Origin: a virus
Direction: 5' to 3' (one strand)
IMG/VR virus record: IMGVR_UViG_3300030107_005947
Span: 1-54,470 of that record
DNA length: 54,470 bases
This document shows, in pieces, positions 7,468 to 17,013 of this stretch; the stretch's first letter is position 1, and each line of letters starts with the position of its first letter. The notes beneath the pieces were generated by a model that was not told the DNA's origin, made no database searches, and saw only the letters and a program-made list of their open reading frames with translations. Both the position numbers and the translations under genes were made by a program.

Positions 7468-8774
7468 TGAATCATGTTTGCCCACGTCGAATTTATAGAA
7501 TCATCAAATTTTTCATCGGACTTGTCATATTTAGAAAGATAAATAACTTCTTTACCTAGATATCCGTGCAGAGGATGCCAGTAGGTCGCTATTTGCTTAG
7601 GTTTTGTTGATACATGAAGTCTTTGGAGTGCAAACTCATCGACTCCTTTAACACAACCACAAATATGTAATTCACCAGTACCTATATCAGTTTCGTCAAC
7701 TCTATGGAAATGTCCAATCATCACAGAATCAAAATAATTAACCTTTCTTAATTCTTCTAATTCGATATTTAAATTATTTTTAGTTTGTAAGGCACTTCTA
7801 AGATTATTTACTGACCTAGAAACGGAAGTACTTGATCCCCCACCAGAAATGCTATCTCCGTGCATTATTAATATTCTATTATCATATACATTAAACACAT
7901 GGAGAAACGATTGTGGTATTTCAAATGTTATATTACTTTGATTCTTTAGCATAACAGAAATCCACTGATATAACATATAATCCCAATCGGTTGTTACTTT
8001 ATTTTTCATAGGAGGTTTAGCACTCATTCTCCCATGGTTGCCTACAACGCAAGGTATTCGTATCTTTTTGACGTGTGGTGCTAGTAGTAATATAGCTTGA
8101 CTTATTAAATAAGCGCCTTTAATCATTTGACCCATATTGTTTTCTATATTAGTTCTAGCCAATTCATCGTGAATATCCCCAGAAATCATATCGCCTAACA
8201 TAGGTATAACCAATTCTTCTATCTCAGTAATGTTTCTACGATAAGTGATTAAAGCGAGTAATTGATTTGCCCAACCATACAAACGCTTATTAAATAATTC
8301 CATATCATATGAATTTAAACCGACCATTTGTGCTGAATCAATATATTCGCCTATGTGAGTATCAGTTAAAGGGGCTACTACTGTTTGTGGGTGTTGTGTT
8401 TTTGAATCAAGAGGTTTTCTTTTTATTTGTGGCACTTCTTTGAAACTATTAGATACTTGTCTAATAACATCAGAAATTACTAAATTTTTAGTGGAGTTTT
8501 TTACAGTGGTGTTATAAAGTTTTCGGAAATATACTGCTTCTGCTTTCCATGCCTCAAGTTTTTTATCAGCTTTATTTAGTTTATCTCTAAGAGTTTCATC
8601 TGGACTTAAATAATCCGTAGGAGTTTGTTCCCAAAAAGCTCGATCGTGCCATCTTTTTACTGTTTTTCGACTGATTAGTATTCCATGTATCTCGTAAATT
8701 TTTCTCGATATTCTCTCCCAACTCAGCCCCTCTGCTCTCAAATCTATGATATCTGATATCGCCTCTGAACTCAT
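7464..8774 (-). CDS. HTH-metallophosphatase fusion protein
   Basis: The 436-residue protein joins an N-terminal helix-turn-helix domain to a calcineurin-like phosphoesterase domain. The HTH (residues ~1-47, LRAEGLSWERISRKIY ... ISRKTVKRWHDR) is of the resolvase/terminase-small type. The phosphoesterase motifs appear in order: DTHIG (~139), GDMISGDIH (~193), GNHGR (~245), HGDS (~304) and GHFHR (~354). These are the metal-binding Asp, His and Asn residues of the family, so a phosphodiesterase or nuclease activity on nucleic acid is likely. It lies downstream of the portal in the head block. The ATG has AAGGAG 6 bases upstream. The DNA-binding domain suggests a substrate tied to packaging or DNA processing. 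Confidence 0.8.
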   Translation of the reverse strand: MSSEAISDIIDLRAEGLSWERISRKIYEIHGILISRKTVKRWHDRAFWEQTPTDYLSPDETLRDKLNKADKKLEAWKAEAVYFRKLYNTTVKNSTKNLVISDVIRQVSNSFKEVPQIKRKPLDSKTQHPQTVVAPLTDTHIGEYIDSAQMVGLNSYDMELFNKRLYGWANQLLALITYRRNITEIEELVIPMLGDMISGDIHDELARTNIENNMGQMIKGAYLISQAILLLAPHVKKIRIPCVVGNHGRMSAKPPMKNKVTTDWDYMLYQWISVMLKNQSNITFEIPQSFLHVFNVYDNRILIMHGDSISGGGSSTSVSRSVNNLRSALQTKNNLNIELEELRKVNYFDSVMIGHFHRVDETDIGTGELHICGCVKGVDEFALQRLHVSTKPKQIATYWHPLHGYLGKEVIYLSKYDKSDEKFDDSINSTWANMIH

Positions 8775-8886
8775 CGTAACTCCTTCTTATCGTTAGCACC
8801 ACAATCTTTCCACATATCCTGCATTGCAAATCCTTATCTTCATTCAAATACATAGTACCAGAACATTTTGAGCAAACATTATTCAT
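8596..8886 (-). CDS. Small zinc-ribbon protein overlapping the metallophosphatase gene
   Basis: The first ~40 of 96 residues form a clear zinc ribbon: CSKC at residues 5-8 and CRIC at 22-25. This part occupies the otherwise non-coding stretch between the neighbouring genes. The remainder overlaps the metallophosphatase gene in another frame for ~180 bases and looks unstructured, so the true C-terminus is uncertain. The ATG overlaps the upstream stop, which implies coupling, but no strong binding site is visible. Either the long overlap is real or the ribbon is a relic that lost its own stop. Confidence 0.5.
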   Translation of the reverse strand: MNNVCSKCSGTMYLNEDKDLQCRICGKIVVLTIRRSYDEFRGDIRYHRFESRGAELGENIEKNLRDTWNTNQSKNSKKMARSSFLGTNSYGLFKSR

Positions 8887-9217
8887 CTTTTAATATCGGC
8901 TCTACCAATGATACTATATCGGTAAATGGAACATTTTCGGAAGTATCTTGTTCAGTTTGTTCCTGCTCATCTCTTTTTCTTTTCTTGTTTTTCATTTCCT
9001 CAATAATATCTTCTTTTCTCATATCAGATTTTATCCAATTCATTAAATTGGCTATTGATTTAGAATTTAATTTCATCGTAGGCGTACCATCATTTAAAAA
9101 TCTTTTTAAATTATCGATACCATCTTTTCGTTTCTTTTTATATTTTCCATGGGTAGGAGTAAAAGTTCCTGAATCGGTTGAAGTAAAAACTTCTTTTTCA
9201 AAATCATTATTCATCAT
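8879..9217 (-). CDS. Charged coiled-coil protein following the portal
   Basis: The 112-residue product is strongly charged (EEMKNKKRKRDEQEQ) and mostly helical or disordered. The family is not recognised. The start (ATGATG at 9217/9214) overlaps the portal stop, indicating translational coupling. A small scaffold-like, neck or portal-chaperone role is possible by position only. Confidence 0.5.
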   Translation of the reverse strand: MMNNDFEKEVFTSTDSGTFTPTHGKYKKKRKDGIDNLKRFLNDGTPTMKLNSKSIANLMNWIKSDMRKEDIIEEMKNKKRKRDEQEQTEQDTSENVPFTDIVSLVEPILKDE

Positions 9218-11045
9218 CGTCAGACTCTACTGGCTTTTCATGATGTTCAGTTGTTTTGGGAGTTTGTATTATAGGATTAAAAGTACCCTTCTCTATCATT
9301 GATATTCCCTCCGAATTTAAATACGCAATATAATCCGTGTTGTCTTGTATAAACCACATTTTAGTAAAATCTGGACTAACTTGTTTAATTAATGGGTGCG
9401 TAAAACCCTTTTCCACTAAATCATCTATGAAACTTTTTGAAGTTTGTATAATGTCACCAGATCTAGCTTCAGCATAACTATCTAAATCCCGTTCTTCATT
9501 AGGTGCTTTATCGGCACTATTTGGCGTTACTCCACCTGTTCTACCTTGGAACTTTCTTTCAGAATCTGGTTTAATATTATCTACATCAGACTGGTCTAAC
9601 TCTTTCTTCTTAGATTCTATATTTAAAGCAGCTTGTTCTGCTACAAGTTTTGCTGTTTCAACAGGTTCTCCAGTAACAACAAATTCCGCTTCAGTTACGT
9701 CAGCATTTTGTTCCTTTAATCTGACATTAAAACCAAGTTTAGCGAACTGCGATGCTATATTAATTTTTTGCATGGCAAATGCTAGTTTGGTATTTTCAGC
9801 TTTTTCTTCAGGTTGCGGTAAAACAATATCAAAATCTGTAATAGCTAAACACTCTAGCAAGTGTGGAAAAACAGCTTCCATAAATAATCGTTGATCAGAT
9901 TCAACAACCCTACTCATAACTGTTAATTGTTGCGTCTGACTTGATAAACCACCAAATGCCTCTGGTGCACCTTGCCAAGCAGGGCTAACTCCCCATATGG
10001 CTGCAACTCTTTCACGAATTTCTTGCCTAACTGGTAAATAATCCATTTCTTGTAAGGTATGGAATAATCTTACTAAATCAACTCTACCACGCTGATTTCT
10101 AGAAGAAACAGCAATCATAGGAACATAGTTGGGGTCGGCTCGTGTTTGTGCCACTATATGTTCTCGTTCTCTACGCAATGATTCAGGATCATCAGTGGTT
10201 ACCATCAACATACTTGCAGGCATTCTTCTTTGATAGAAATAATTAAATAAGTTTCTATCCATTCCTACTAAAGTCATGGCTTTTTCAAAAATAGTTAGAA
10301 CAGGAGACCAACCATAAGTTTCAGAAGGTGAAAATTTACTTAAATGAATAACTTCCGAGTCTAATAAAAATATATCTTTTGTTCTATGACGCATTTTAAA
10401 CATTGCAGGCACGCATTTTAATTCGCAGTTAGTGTCTAAGCACGCACCAGCCTCGGATCGCACTTCCTCGCGATGGATAGGACAAATAAAGTGAAGATTC
10501 TTAGGTAATCCATTCTCATCAAGATCAAATTCAATAACAGATGGATTAATTCTTCTTATTTCTAATAATCTTGAGGATACTTTCCCATTTCCTAAATCTT
10601 TATATTGTTTAGATATATGCAAAAAGCCATCATCGAGGGAAATAACGTCATGATGAAATTGACGTAATACTTCCTCTAAAGATTGACCAAAAACATTACA
10701 ACTGGCTCTTATATCCTCTAATTTTTGTTTTTGTATAGGATCAGGATTTTCTACTGTTGCTTGAAAATCTAATCCTCTCCTAAAAACTTCGGAAGTTATG
10801 TGGTTTAGTGGTCCACGTATTTCTTCTACAGTCATAACAATAGTTTGAACATCTCGGATTAATTGATTTCGATGTGTTATGTTGTTTCTAACCATTGGGT
10901 TAACAACACCATCAATACCTAAGGTAGGAGTACCACCCGTTTCTCCAGCTGCTTTTAATAAGTCCAACTGATTTATTTTTCTATTAACTTCAGTTAGCTT
11001 TTCATTTAAAAACGGGAGTTGTGGTACATACTCGCTTAATTTCAT
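9207..11045 (-). CDS. Portal protein
   Basis: The 612-residue protein forms the dodecameric DNA channel at one capsid vertex and docks the terminase. The middle is portal-like: EVIHLSKFSPSETYGWSPV (~225-245), then FNYFYQRRMPASMLMV, and VRQEIRERVAAIWGVSPAW with SSQTQQL, as in phage portals with a long stem helix. Between ~190 and 215 is a Cys/His cluster (CPIH ... C ... C ... C) that could be a metal-binding insertion, which is unusual in portals. The ATG has AAGGA upstream. The gene follows a 150-residue coiled-coil protein and is separated from the terminase by nrdJ. Confidence 0.75.
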   Translation of the reverse strand: MKLSEYVPQLPFLNEKLTEVNRKINQLDLLKAAGETGGTPTLGIDGVVNPMVRNNITHRNQLIRDVQTIVMTVEEIRGPLNHITSEVFRRGLDFQATVENPDPIQKQKLEDIRASCNVFGQSLEEVLRQFHHDVISLDDGFLHISKQYKDLGNGKVSSRLLEIRRINPSVIEFDLDENGLPKNLHFICPIHREEVRSEAGACLDTNCELKCVPAMFKMRHRTKDIFLLDSEVIHLSKFSPSETYGWSPVLTIFEKAMTLVGMDRNLFNYFYQRRMPASMLMVTTDDPESLRREREHIVAQTRADPNYVPMIAVSSRNQRGRVDLVRLFHTLQEMDYLPVRQEIRERVAAIWGVSPAWQGAPEAFGGLSSQTQQLTVMSRVVESDQRLFMEAVFPHLLECLAITDFDIVLPQPEEKAENTKLAFAMQKINIASQFAKLGFNVRLKEQNADVTEAEFVVTGEPVETAKLVAEQAALNIESKKKELDQSDVDNIKPDSERKFQGRTGGVTPNSADKAPNEERDLDSYAEARSGDIIQTSKSFIDDLVEKGFTHPLIKQVSPDFTKMWFIQDNTDYIAYLNSEGISMIEKGTFNPIIQTPKTTEHHEKPVESDDDE

Positions 11046-11047
11046 TT

Positions 11048-11500
11048 TTATTCCTTACTTTGTTCCGACAAATATTGCATTGAAGCTAGTTTTAGTATAC
11101 TGTCCATAGCTTGTACATTTAGATCATATTTTTCTGATCGTTTAGGTTTACTTTGAACAGTTGTTACTTCTTTATTAGCTTTTTCTAATTCTTCAGTTAA
11201 ACTTTCTATTTTTTTATACGCATTATTTAATTCATCTTCAAACTGTTGTATATCAATATCTTGATATGATGGATTAGGCAATTCCCCTTGCAAAGATGCT
11301 TCTTTTAATAAAGCAGTAAACTGACCATCAGATAGTATTGTTACAGCTGGGTTATCATCTGCTATATCATCATCTGCTGTTAATGTTCTAATAGCATCAT
11401 TCCATTGATCTAGTATTCTCCAAGTTTTTGTAATGGAATCAAATTTTGCTGCATAACGAACATTTTCTTCCTGATTACTGAGTATGTTTCCTAAAGTCAT
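11048..11500 (-). CDS. Coiled-coil protein upstream of the portal
   Basis: The 150-residue product begins with a compact region (YAAKFDSITKTWRILDQW) reminiscent of short DUF-type phage proteins. It continues into a coiled coil (IQQFEDELNNAYKKIESLTEELEKANKEV, ~85-115). The ATG has GGGGGA upstream, ~30 bases after a late promoter motif at 11540-11531, so it opens the portal operon. The function is unknown. A portal-assembly or minor head role is inferred from position. Confidence 0.5.
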   Translation of the reverse strand: MTLGNILSNQEENVRYAAKFDSITKTWRILDQWNDAIRTLTADDDIADDNPAVTILSDGQFTALLKEASLQGELPNPSYQDIDIQQFEDELNNAYKKIESLTEELEKANKEVTTVQSKPKRSEKYDLNVQAMDSILKLASMQYLSEQSKE

Positions 11501-11526
11501 AAATCCCCCAAACTTATCTAATCTTC

Positions 11527-11540
11527 TAATTATTATACTA
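11527..11540 (-). promoter_or_regulatory. Putative late promoter of the portal operon
   Basis: The minus strand reads TAGTATAATAATTAG (core 11537-11532). No -35 hexamer is present (AACGAA at that position). It lies between nrdJ and the coiled-coil gene, followed by a ~25-base leader with a good ribosome binding site. Confidence 0.55.
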
Positions 11541-11563
11541 GTATTATTGTTATATTCGTTTCA

Positions 11564-13438
11564 TTACGCAACTAAACAAGCTGACCAACCACAGGATTTA
11601 CAAGTCTGGCATCCAGCTTCCTCAATAATGATAGGAGATTCGCAACAGGGTTTAATTGTAGATTCTTCTGAACCTTTTACTAACACTTCTTTATCCCTGC
11701 TCCCTGCCCTATAGACAGTGATTCCTTTACAACCAGTGTGATAAGCTAATAAATAAGCATCTTTAACTTCTTGCATGGATGCCTCATTAGGCATATTAAT
11801 TGTTTTACTAACACCGCTATCAATATGCTGTTGAAAAACTGATTGCATTAATACATGATCTTTTGCAGAAATGTCTGGAGAAGTAGTGTAAACTTCTTTT
11901 ACCCAGTCGGGCATTTTAAATTTTGCATCTTGTAAAGAACCACCCTCTGCTAAATAGTTCATAAGTTCTTCAGAATAAAAATCATATTTTTTAGCATCAG
12001 ATTCAAAATATTTATTGATGTAGTTTAAAGTTTTACCTTCAAGAATATTTTGTTTTTTCCATGCTAAAGCAAATGTAGGTTCGATGCCACTTGAAGTGTC
12101 AGCTATCATGGATATTGTTCCTGTTGGAGCAACTGTTAATCTACAATGATTTCTAAAACGTTCGTTTTCTTTGTCATAAGTACTATCATTAAAAGCTGGA
12201 AATACTCCTCGTATTTTTGCTAACTCTATAGATTCCTTATCAGCTTCAGAACGTATTTCTTGCATTACTTGATCGGCAACTTGTCTAGCCAATTCTGAAT
12301 TATAAGGAATACGCAACTGAATTAATAGATCAGCAAATCCCATAATACCTAAACCTATTTTTCGAGTTGCCTTTGTCATTTCCTCTATTTCTGGAGTAGC
12401 GTACTTATTAGCATCAATGACATTATCTAAAAATCTAGTGGCTATTCGAACTACCTCTTTTAACCTATTCCAATTTATCTGGGCGTGCCATCTATTAGGA
12501 ACATCTTTAAATTCCCCATCATAAGGAATAAAAAACTGTGATAAATTTATAGACCCTAGGTTACAACTTTCATTAGGCAATAAAGGTTGCTCGCCACATG
12601 GGTTGGTTGCAATCATATTGCCATATTTTTCTATTACATGGTTATCTTTATTTATTGTATCAAGAAATACCATACCAGGCTCACCATTAGTCCAAGCACC
12701 CATAATAATTCTGTCAAGAACTTCTTGAGCATTTAGCTGACCTGCAACAGTATTATCTTTAGGATTAATTAGCTTATAAGGCAAACCTTTGATTGCTGCT
12801 TCCATAAAATTAGAATCTACTCCTACAGAAATATTAAAGTTGTGAATATCTCCTTCAATAGATTTACAATTAATAAATTCAAGAATATCTGGGTGGTATA
12901 CTGACATAACTGCCATGTTCGCACCATCTCGTTTTCCCCCTTGAGTAATCATGGAACTTACCCTACTTAAAGTTTTCAAAACTTCTATAGGACCACAAGC
13001 AATACCATGGGTACTTTTAATATCATCTCCTCGTGGTCGTAATTTAGACAAGGCAAATCCAGTACCTCCACCAAACTTTTGTACCATAGCACTATCGGTA
13101 GACGCTTTCATTATTTCTTGCATGGAATCTTCTAATGGTAGAACAAAACACGCTGACAGCGTACCTTGGTCAGTTCCTGCGTTCATTAAAGTTGGACTAT
13201 TAGGTATGAATTCCAGATTTTTCATAATTGTATAGAAGTCCATAGCGATTAAATTTTTCTCGACTGATAACGTATAATAGGAATCTTCTATACTGGCTAT
13301 AGCTTTCGCAACTCGTTGAAACATTGCAGTAACATCTTCAATTACTTCGTTATGGGAATTTTTTAAATAGTATCGATGGTTTAAAATAACCTCTGCTTGT
13401 TCGGATACTTTTGCATTAGTATCAATAACGGTTGCCAT
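11564..13438 (-). CDS. nrdJ: Adenosylcobalamin-dependent (class II) ribonucleotide reductase
   Basis: This enzyme reduces ribonucleotides to deoxyribonucleotides using a cobalamin radical, so the phage can supply its own dNTP synthesis with or without oxygen. In the 624-residue protein the substrate-site Cys is C97 ([11 protein letters not shown]), and the catalytic NPCGE has N279, C281 and E283, followed by [10 protein letters not shown]. The KFGGGTGF and RGANMAV-like [10 protein letters not shown] elements are intact. The C-terminus carries the Cys cluster needed for re-reduction (CCESP ... [12 protein letters not shown]). Length is in the short class II range. The ATG has AAGGAG 9 bases upstream. 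It is inserted between the large terminase and portal operons. Host cobalamin or its uptake would be needed. Confidence 0.92.
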   Translation of the reverse strand: MATVIDTNAKVSEQAEVILNHRYYLKNSHNEVIEDVTAMFQRVAKAIASIEDSYYTLSVEKNLIAMDFYTIMKNLEFIPNSPTLMNAGTDQGTLSACFVLPLEDSMQEIMKASTDSAMVQKFGGGTGFALSKLRPRGDDIKSTHGIACGPIEVLKTLSRVSSMITQGGKRDGANMAVMSVYHPDILEFINCKSIEGDIHNFNISVGVDSNFMEAAIKGLPYKLINPKDNTVAGQLNAQEVLDRIIMGAWTNGEPGMVFLDTINKDNHVIEKYGNMIATNPCGEQPLLPNESCNLGSINLSQFFIPYDGEFKDVPNRWHAQINWNRLKEVVRIATRFLDNVIDANKYATPEIEEMTKATRKIGLGIMGFADLLIQLRIPYNSELARQVADQVMQEIRSEADKESIELAKIRGVFPAFNDSTYDKENERFRNHCRLTVAPTGTISMIADTSSGIEPTFALAWKKQNILEGKTLNYINKYFESDAKKYDFYSEELMNYLAEGGSLQDAKFKMPDWVKEVYTTSPDISAKDHVLMQSVFQQHIDSGVSKTINMPNEASMQEVKDAYLLAYHTGCKGITVYRAGSRDKEVLVKGSEESTIKPCCESPIIIEEAGCQTCKSCGWSACLVA

Positions 13439-13453
13439 ATTTTTTCTTCTCCT

Positions 13454-15070
13454 TTAGTTGGTATTTCTATGTCCACAATATAAGCACAAACCTCTCTCAG
13501 GAATCCAGAAATTAGAATTACACACTATTTCAGTACAATTAGGATTTGGTGCACCTTTAGGTGTTTCTGGTTCATTAACAGGCTTTAGTTTACTTTCCAA
13601 ATCTAGTTTCTGAGAGTCTTGTCCGTCTGCTAGCCATTCCGTTACTGATCCCATACTACTAAAGCTATATCTATTTTGATCATGCAAAGCTAAAGCTGCT
13701 AAAGCAACTGAGAAAAAAGCATCTCCATGTCCTGTAACGGTATCAGGTGCTTTTAAATCATTAGTTACTGCTAACATAGATTCAGTTTGCATCGAGTCAT
13801 CAATTAATTTAAATCTGCCTGAATGAACAAGTTGTTCTAAGGCTGATGCCATTTGATTTTTTGATTTAGAAGTAAAATTTAGTGGTCTCCAACGATTATC
13901 TAAACCTCTATCTTCTAATTCACCTCTGGTATTATCTAAATATCCTGATGTGATATCGAAATTTTCAGCAGCTTCATTTAAATACTCTATTTGGTCAGAA
14001 TACGACCAGCCTCTTAAAAAAGATTGGTGTATTTGCTCTATAGTATCTCCTCGTTTTCTAAACAAAACGAGATGAGAGGGATGCCGTCTTTTACCGACAT
14101 CAAACCCTGCATATATTTCTTCGTCATTATACTCTTGATGATATCTTTTTTCTACTGCAAAAGAACGTAAATTAACATTTATACATTTTTCAATATCTTC
14201 CCTACTAAAGAAACTTTCCGTTGCCGAGTGTGGTGTTAATAAAAACTCAGAAGCGAAAGATTTTGGTCTTGCCCTTTGTTGATCTAATAACCATTCCTCA
14301 CTATACAATTCAGGCATCAAAACTCTTCTCCCAGGTAAGGGATCTAAGGCAGGCAATATCCTGCATTTAAAACGATCATCGTCCTGCAATTTAGCTATCA
14401 AATCATTAGGCGACATAGGAGTACCGAGTACAATTACTGGAGTACCCTTTAAAGGAATAAATAATGATTCAGTCATAAAATGATCTTCAGCTTTTTCTAA
14501 CTGAGAATGATTAAGGGGATTTTCTGGATCACGCAATAGGTCATCAGCAATAAGTCCCCCGTTAACGTGTAATCCTCTTTTAAAACTAAATAGTCCTCCG
14601 TGCATAACTTCGGTAGGTTTATTGTTTATTAAATATCTGCCAGTATATTCAGCTTGTGAGTTTCTTTTTTTAATCAATTCTTTTAGAATAGGATTTCGCA
14701 TAATAGCTTTATTTATTTCTTGAACATGGTATCTAGCCATTGTGTCTGAATATGATAAATATAAAATAGAACAATCCCTTTTAGAAGTTAACATTCTCCA
14801 AGCAGAAAAACCATGTCCTAATATTGTTGATTTAAAATGGAATCTAGGCAAAACTGCCATATAATGTTTTCCAGTTTCTAAACATTCTTGAATATCATCA
14901 GCTAGTATACCGACGTGCCATGCTTTAAAATATTCTGGATTATCGTAACTATAGCACCAAATATTTCGTAAAAATTCTTTAAATGTTCCCACTTCATATT
15001 TATTCTGTTCCACTAAGGCATCAGAAATCATACTAAAAGCAGCTTCAATAGATACTAAATCTTTACTCAT
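13454..15070 (-). CDS. terL: Terminase large subunit
   Basis: This is the ATPase-nuclease that packages DNA. The 538-residue protein has a deviant Walker A (LPRFHFKSTI, K80) and a Walker B-like GGLIADD (~175). The RNase H-like nuclease domain starts with YAGFDVGKRRH (~320), followed by GYLDNTRGELED (~375) and a C-terminal acidic GHGDAFFSVALA (~470). The last 35 residues hold four cysteines in two pairs (C-x5-C ... CLYC), an apparent zinc-binding tail. The ATG overlaps the TerS stop. nrdJ follows 15 bases later. Confidence 0.88.
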   Translation of the reverse strand: MSKDLVSIEAAFSMISDALVEQNKYEVGTFKEFLRNIWCYSYDNPEYFKAWHVGILADDIQECLETGKHYMAVLPRFHFKSTILGHGFSAWRMLTSKRDCSILYLSYSDTMARYHVQEINKAIMRNPILKELIKKRNSQAEYTGRYLINNKPTEVMHGGLFSFKRGLHVNGGLIADDLLRDPENPLNHSQLEKAEDHFMTESLFIPLKGTPVIVLGTPMSPNDLIAKLQDDDRFKCRILPALDPLPGRRVLMPELYSEEWLLDQQRARPKSFASEFLLTPHSATESFFSREDIEKCINVNLRSFAVEKRYHQEYNDEEIYAGFDVGKRRHPSHLVLFRKRGDTIEQIHQSFLRGWSYSDQIEYLNEAAENFDITSGYLDNTRGELEDRGLDNRWRPLNFTSKSKNQMASALEQLVHSGRFKLIDDSMQTESMLAVTNDLKAPDTVTGHGDAFFSVALAALALHDQNRYSFSSMGSVTEWLADGQDSQKLDLESKLKPVNEPETPKGAPNPNCTEIVCNSNFWIPERGLCLYCGHRNTN

Positions 15071-15566
15071 TGTTACCTTGTTGTTGTATTAATGATTTAA
15101 ATTTTATAGAAATTCTATTTAACATCTCAGAATCATTAACTTCTTCAATAATTACAGCTAAAACATCTTGGACAAACTGAAGGTTTACCATTCCCTGCAT
15201 AACTTCCCGTTGCCCCTTAATTCCCATGTCCATTGCTCTGGCGGCTTCGAACGGTCTTTCAAACTCCATAGAGTCTAAGGAGATTTCCGCTTTTTCAGCC
15301 AATTTTGTATATGAGTTTAGCTGTCTTTCTTGTATACGGGCAAATCTTTGTCCGTCATTTTTTATAATTTTTTGTTGTTGATCGGATCGTTCAACTGCTG
15401 ATCTTTCCGACCAATTACCTCGTTTTGCCCAGGCATATATTGTTACTGGTTTTACGTTATGTTCTTTAGTAGATACAATTTCAGCAATTTCTCTGGCTGT
15501 CATATCTCCTTTTATAAATAAAGACATAGCGTGGTCTTTTATTGTTTGAGGAATTGCTTTTCCCAT
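15063..15566 (-). CDS. Terminase small subunit
   Basis: The 167-residue protein begins with a helix-turn-helix (KDHAMSLFIKGDMTAREIAEIV ... VTIYAWAKRGNW, ~10-52), the usual DNA-recognition part of TerS. A long helical oligomerisation region and a C-terminal segment that would contact TerL follow. Its stop overlaps the terL start. Packaging-site recognition is inferred from domain plus neighbour. Confidence 0.75.
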   Translation of the reverse strand: MGKAIPQTIKDHAMSLFIKGDMTAREIAEIVSTKEHNVKPVTIYAWAKRGNWSERSAVERSDQQQKIIKNDGQRFARIQERQLNSYTKLAEKAEISLDSMEFERPFEAARAMDMGIKGQREVMQGMVNLQFVQDVLAVIIEEVNDSEMLNRISIKFKSLIQQQGNNE

Positions 15567-16055
15567 TTAAACTCCCCATACATTGTTACCTTGCATAATA
15601 TCATATCCAGACAGATCTGGTGCCCTACTTTCAATACTACCTCCATAAGGTGTGCCATCACTTTGTAAGAATTTAGCAAAATCCAAATGACCAGTTTTAG
15701 TTGTTGATGAAGTGAAACAATGTGGAATTTTTTGTTTATTGCCACTAGCTGTAATAACCTGATCAAACTGTATGGCAATTTCACCTCTAGTACATATACC
15801 AGTCCAAATGTGTTCTTGTTCTCCTATTGGTTTGTACGACCTATTCCTTAAAATTGTTCCTGATGTTCTTTGTAATTTTTCAACTGCTTGATTGTGTAAG
15901 CATTCGAAATATTTACACCAGACAACAGTTCCGTATTTTTCTTTTACTTCTTCTATGGACTTAGCGTCTTTAGGAAAAGTATCTTTATACTTCAACTTCT
16001 GTTTTTTTGGTGGTTCATAAAAATCTACCCTTATCTCTGGTCCAAGTTTTTTCAA
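15567..16055 (-). CDS. Conserved phage protein of unknown function
   Basis: The product is 162 residues if started at the TTG at 16055. AAAGGAG lies 7 bases before this TTG, which overlaps the resolvase stop (TTGA). The GTG at 16076 would place the binding site inside the gene. Features are YGTVVWCKYFECLHN (~45-60), GICTRGEIAIQFDQV and an aromatic-Gly C-terminus (SGYDIMQGNNVWGV). I do not recognise the family. It sits between recombination and packaging genes. Confidence 0.6.
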   Translation of the reverse strand: MKKLGPEIRVDFYEPPKKQKLKYKDTFPKDAKSIEEVKEKYGTVVWCKYFECLHNQAVEKLQRTSGTILRNRSYKPIGEQEHIWTGICTRGEIAIQFDQVITASGNKQKIPHCFTSSTTKTGHLDFAKFLQSDGTPYGGSIESRAPDLSGYDIMQGNNVWGV

Positions 16056-16513
16056 ATTATTTCTCCTTTTGCCCACTTAGCTATGCAAGAAGCATCTGCA
16101 AAGTCTTGTTCTTTGAAGATATCTCCCCATATATCTATGCTAAAATTTTTAATATCTACCTTAGTAGCATTACCTTTTCCTACAACTACTTTTTTCCAAC
16201 TTTTATTATCTACTAATAAAGGTTTATAACCATTTAATAGTAAAATAGTAAAAACTGCACCAACAACTAAAGATATCCTGATAGTAGTCATAGCATTTTG
16301 AATAAATATGGGTTTTTCTATTGCTACTATTCTTGGTCGTATATTTATTTTACTAACAAAATCAGAAAAATTAGTCGTAATTTCAGGAAAACGTTCTTCA
16401 AAAGTTTTTCCTTTTCCTAAAGATTTTTCTAATTTAAGTAATTTTTCTTTTTTATTTATAATTGCTGTGTGAACTGCTAACGTAGAGCAGTCAATTCCCA
16501 TATAAGTAATCAT
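16052..16513 (-). CDS. RuvC-like Holliday junction resolvase
   Basis: The 153-residue RNase H-fold protein has acidic residues at the RuvC positions: D8 (MGIDCST), E66 (VAIEKP) and D137/D140 (DFADASCIAKW). KSWKKVVVGKGNATK resembles the RuvC region ahead of the last catalytic helix. It likely cuts branched replication and recombination intermediates before packaging. The start overlaps the preceding stop (ATGA). Confidence 0.75.
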   Translation of the reverse strand: MITYMGIDCSTLAVHTAIINKKEKLLKLEKSLGKGKTFEERFPEITTNFSDFVSKINIRPRIVAIEKPIFIQNAMTTIRISLVVGAVFTILLLNGYKPLLVDNKSWKKVVVGKGNATKVDIKNFSIDIWGDIFKEQDFADASCIAKWAKGEII

Positions 16514-17013
16514 GAAGTTTGTGCAGTATAAGTTCGTAAAGATATTATTCTAGAAACGGAATTATATAGTGATGTGTGCATCGATAACGAACCAGTAACT
16601 TTTCTATGGAGGGCTTTTCTTTCTATTATATCTTTTACTGAATCAGATAAAGTCGTGTACCTATTTAGAATTACTCCTCGAAACTCATCACGGGTAGGTT
16701 TTCTTCTTTCTTCTTGTTCATATTCTTGGGCAATTTTATACAAAGCGGCACTATAGTTTTCATCAAAACTTGATTGAAGAATACCTAGCACTGATTCTAT
16801 TTCAGCTACCTTTATTTCCAAATATGCTTTCCAACCACCATGAAATGCCAATAATTTTTGCAAATCAATATCAGAAGAATTCATAATATCGTTAAAATCA
16901 ACATCTATTTCATCGGACTTTGGAGTAAATGAGGGAACTCCGTAAGATTCAATTTCATTGTTAACTTTTTCTAAGGCTACTTTTGGACTCCATTTTCTTC
17001 CATCAGTTGACAT
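16510..17013 (-). CDS. Phage protein of unknown function in the recombination cluster
   Basis: The 167-residue product has HGGWKAYLEIKVAEIESVLGIL (~62-85) and an Arg-rich C-terminal half (RFRGVILNRYTTLSDSVKDIIERKALH-like). It is mostly helical. The ATG at 17013 has AGGAGGT 4 bases upstream. A farther ATG at 17040 has no such site. It starts inside the 3' end of the Cas4-like nuclease gene (~37 base overlap) and runs into the resolvase gene, suggesting a linked role in DNA processing. The family is not recognised. Confidence 0.6.
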   Translation of the reverse strand: MSTDGRKWSPKVALEKVNNEIESYGVPSFTPKSDEIDVDFNDIMNSSDIDLQKLLAFHGGWKAYLEIKVAEIESVLGILQSSFDENYSAALYKIAQEYEQEERRKPTRDEFRGVILNRYTTLSDSVKDIIERKALHRKVTGSLSMHTSLYNSVSRIISLRTYTAQTS

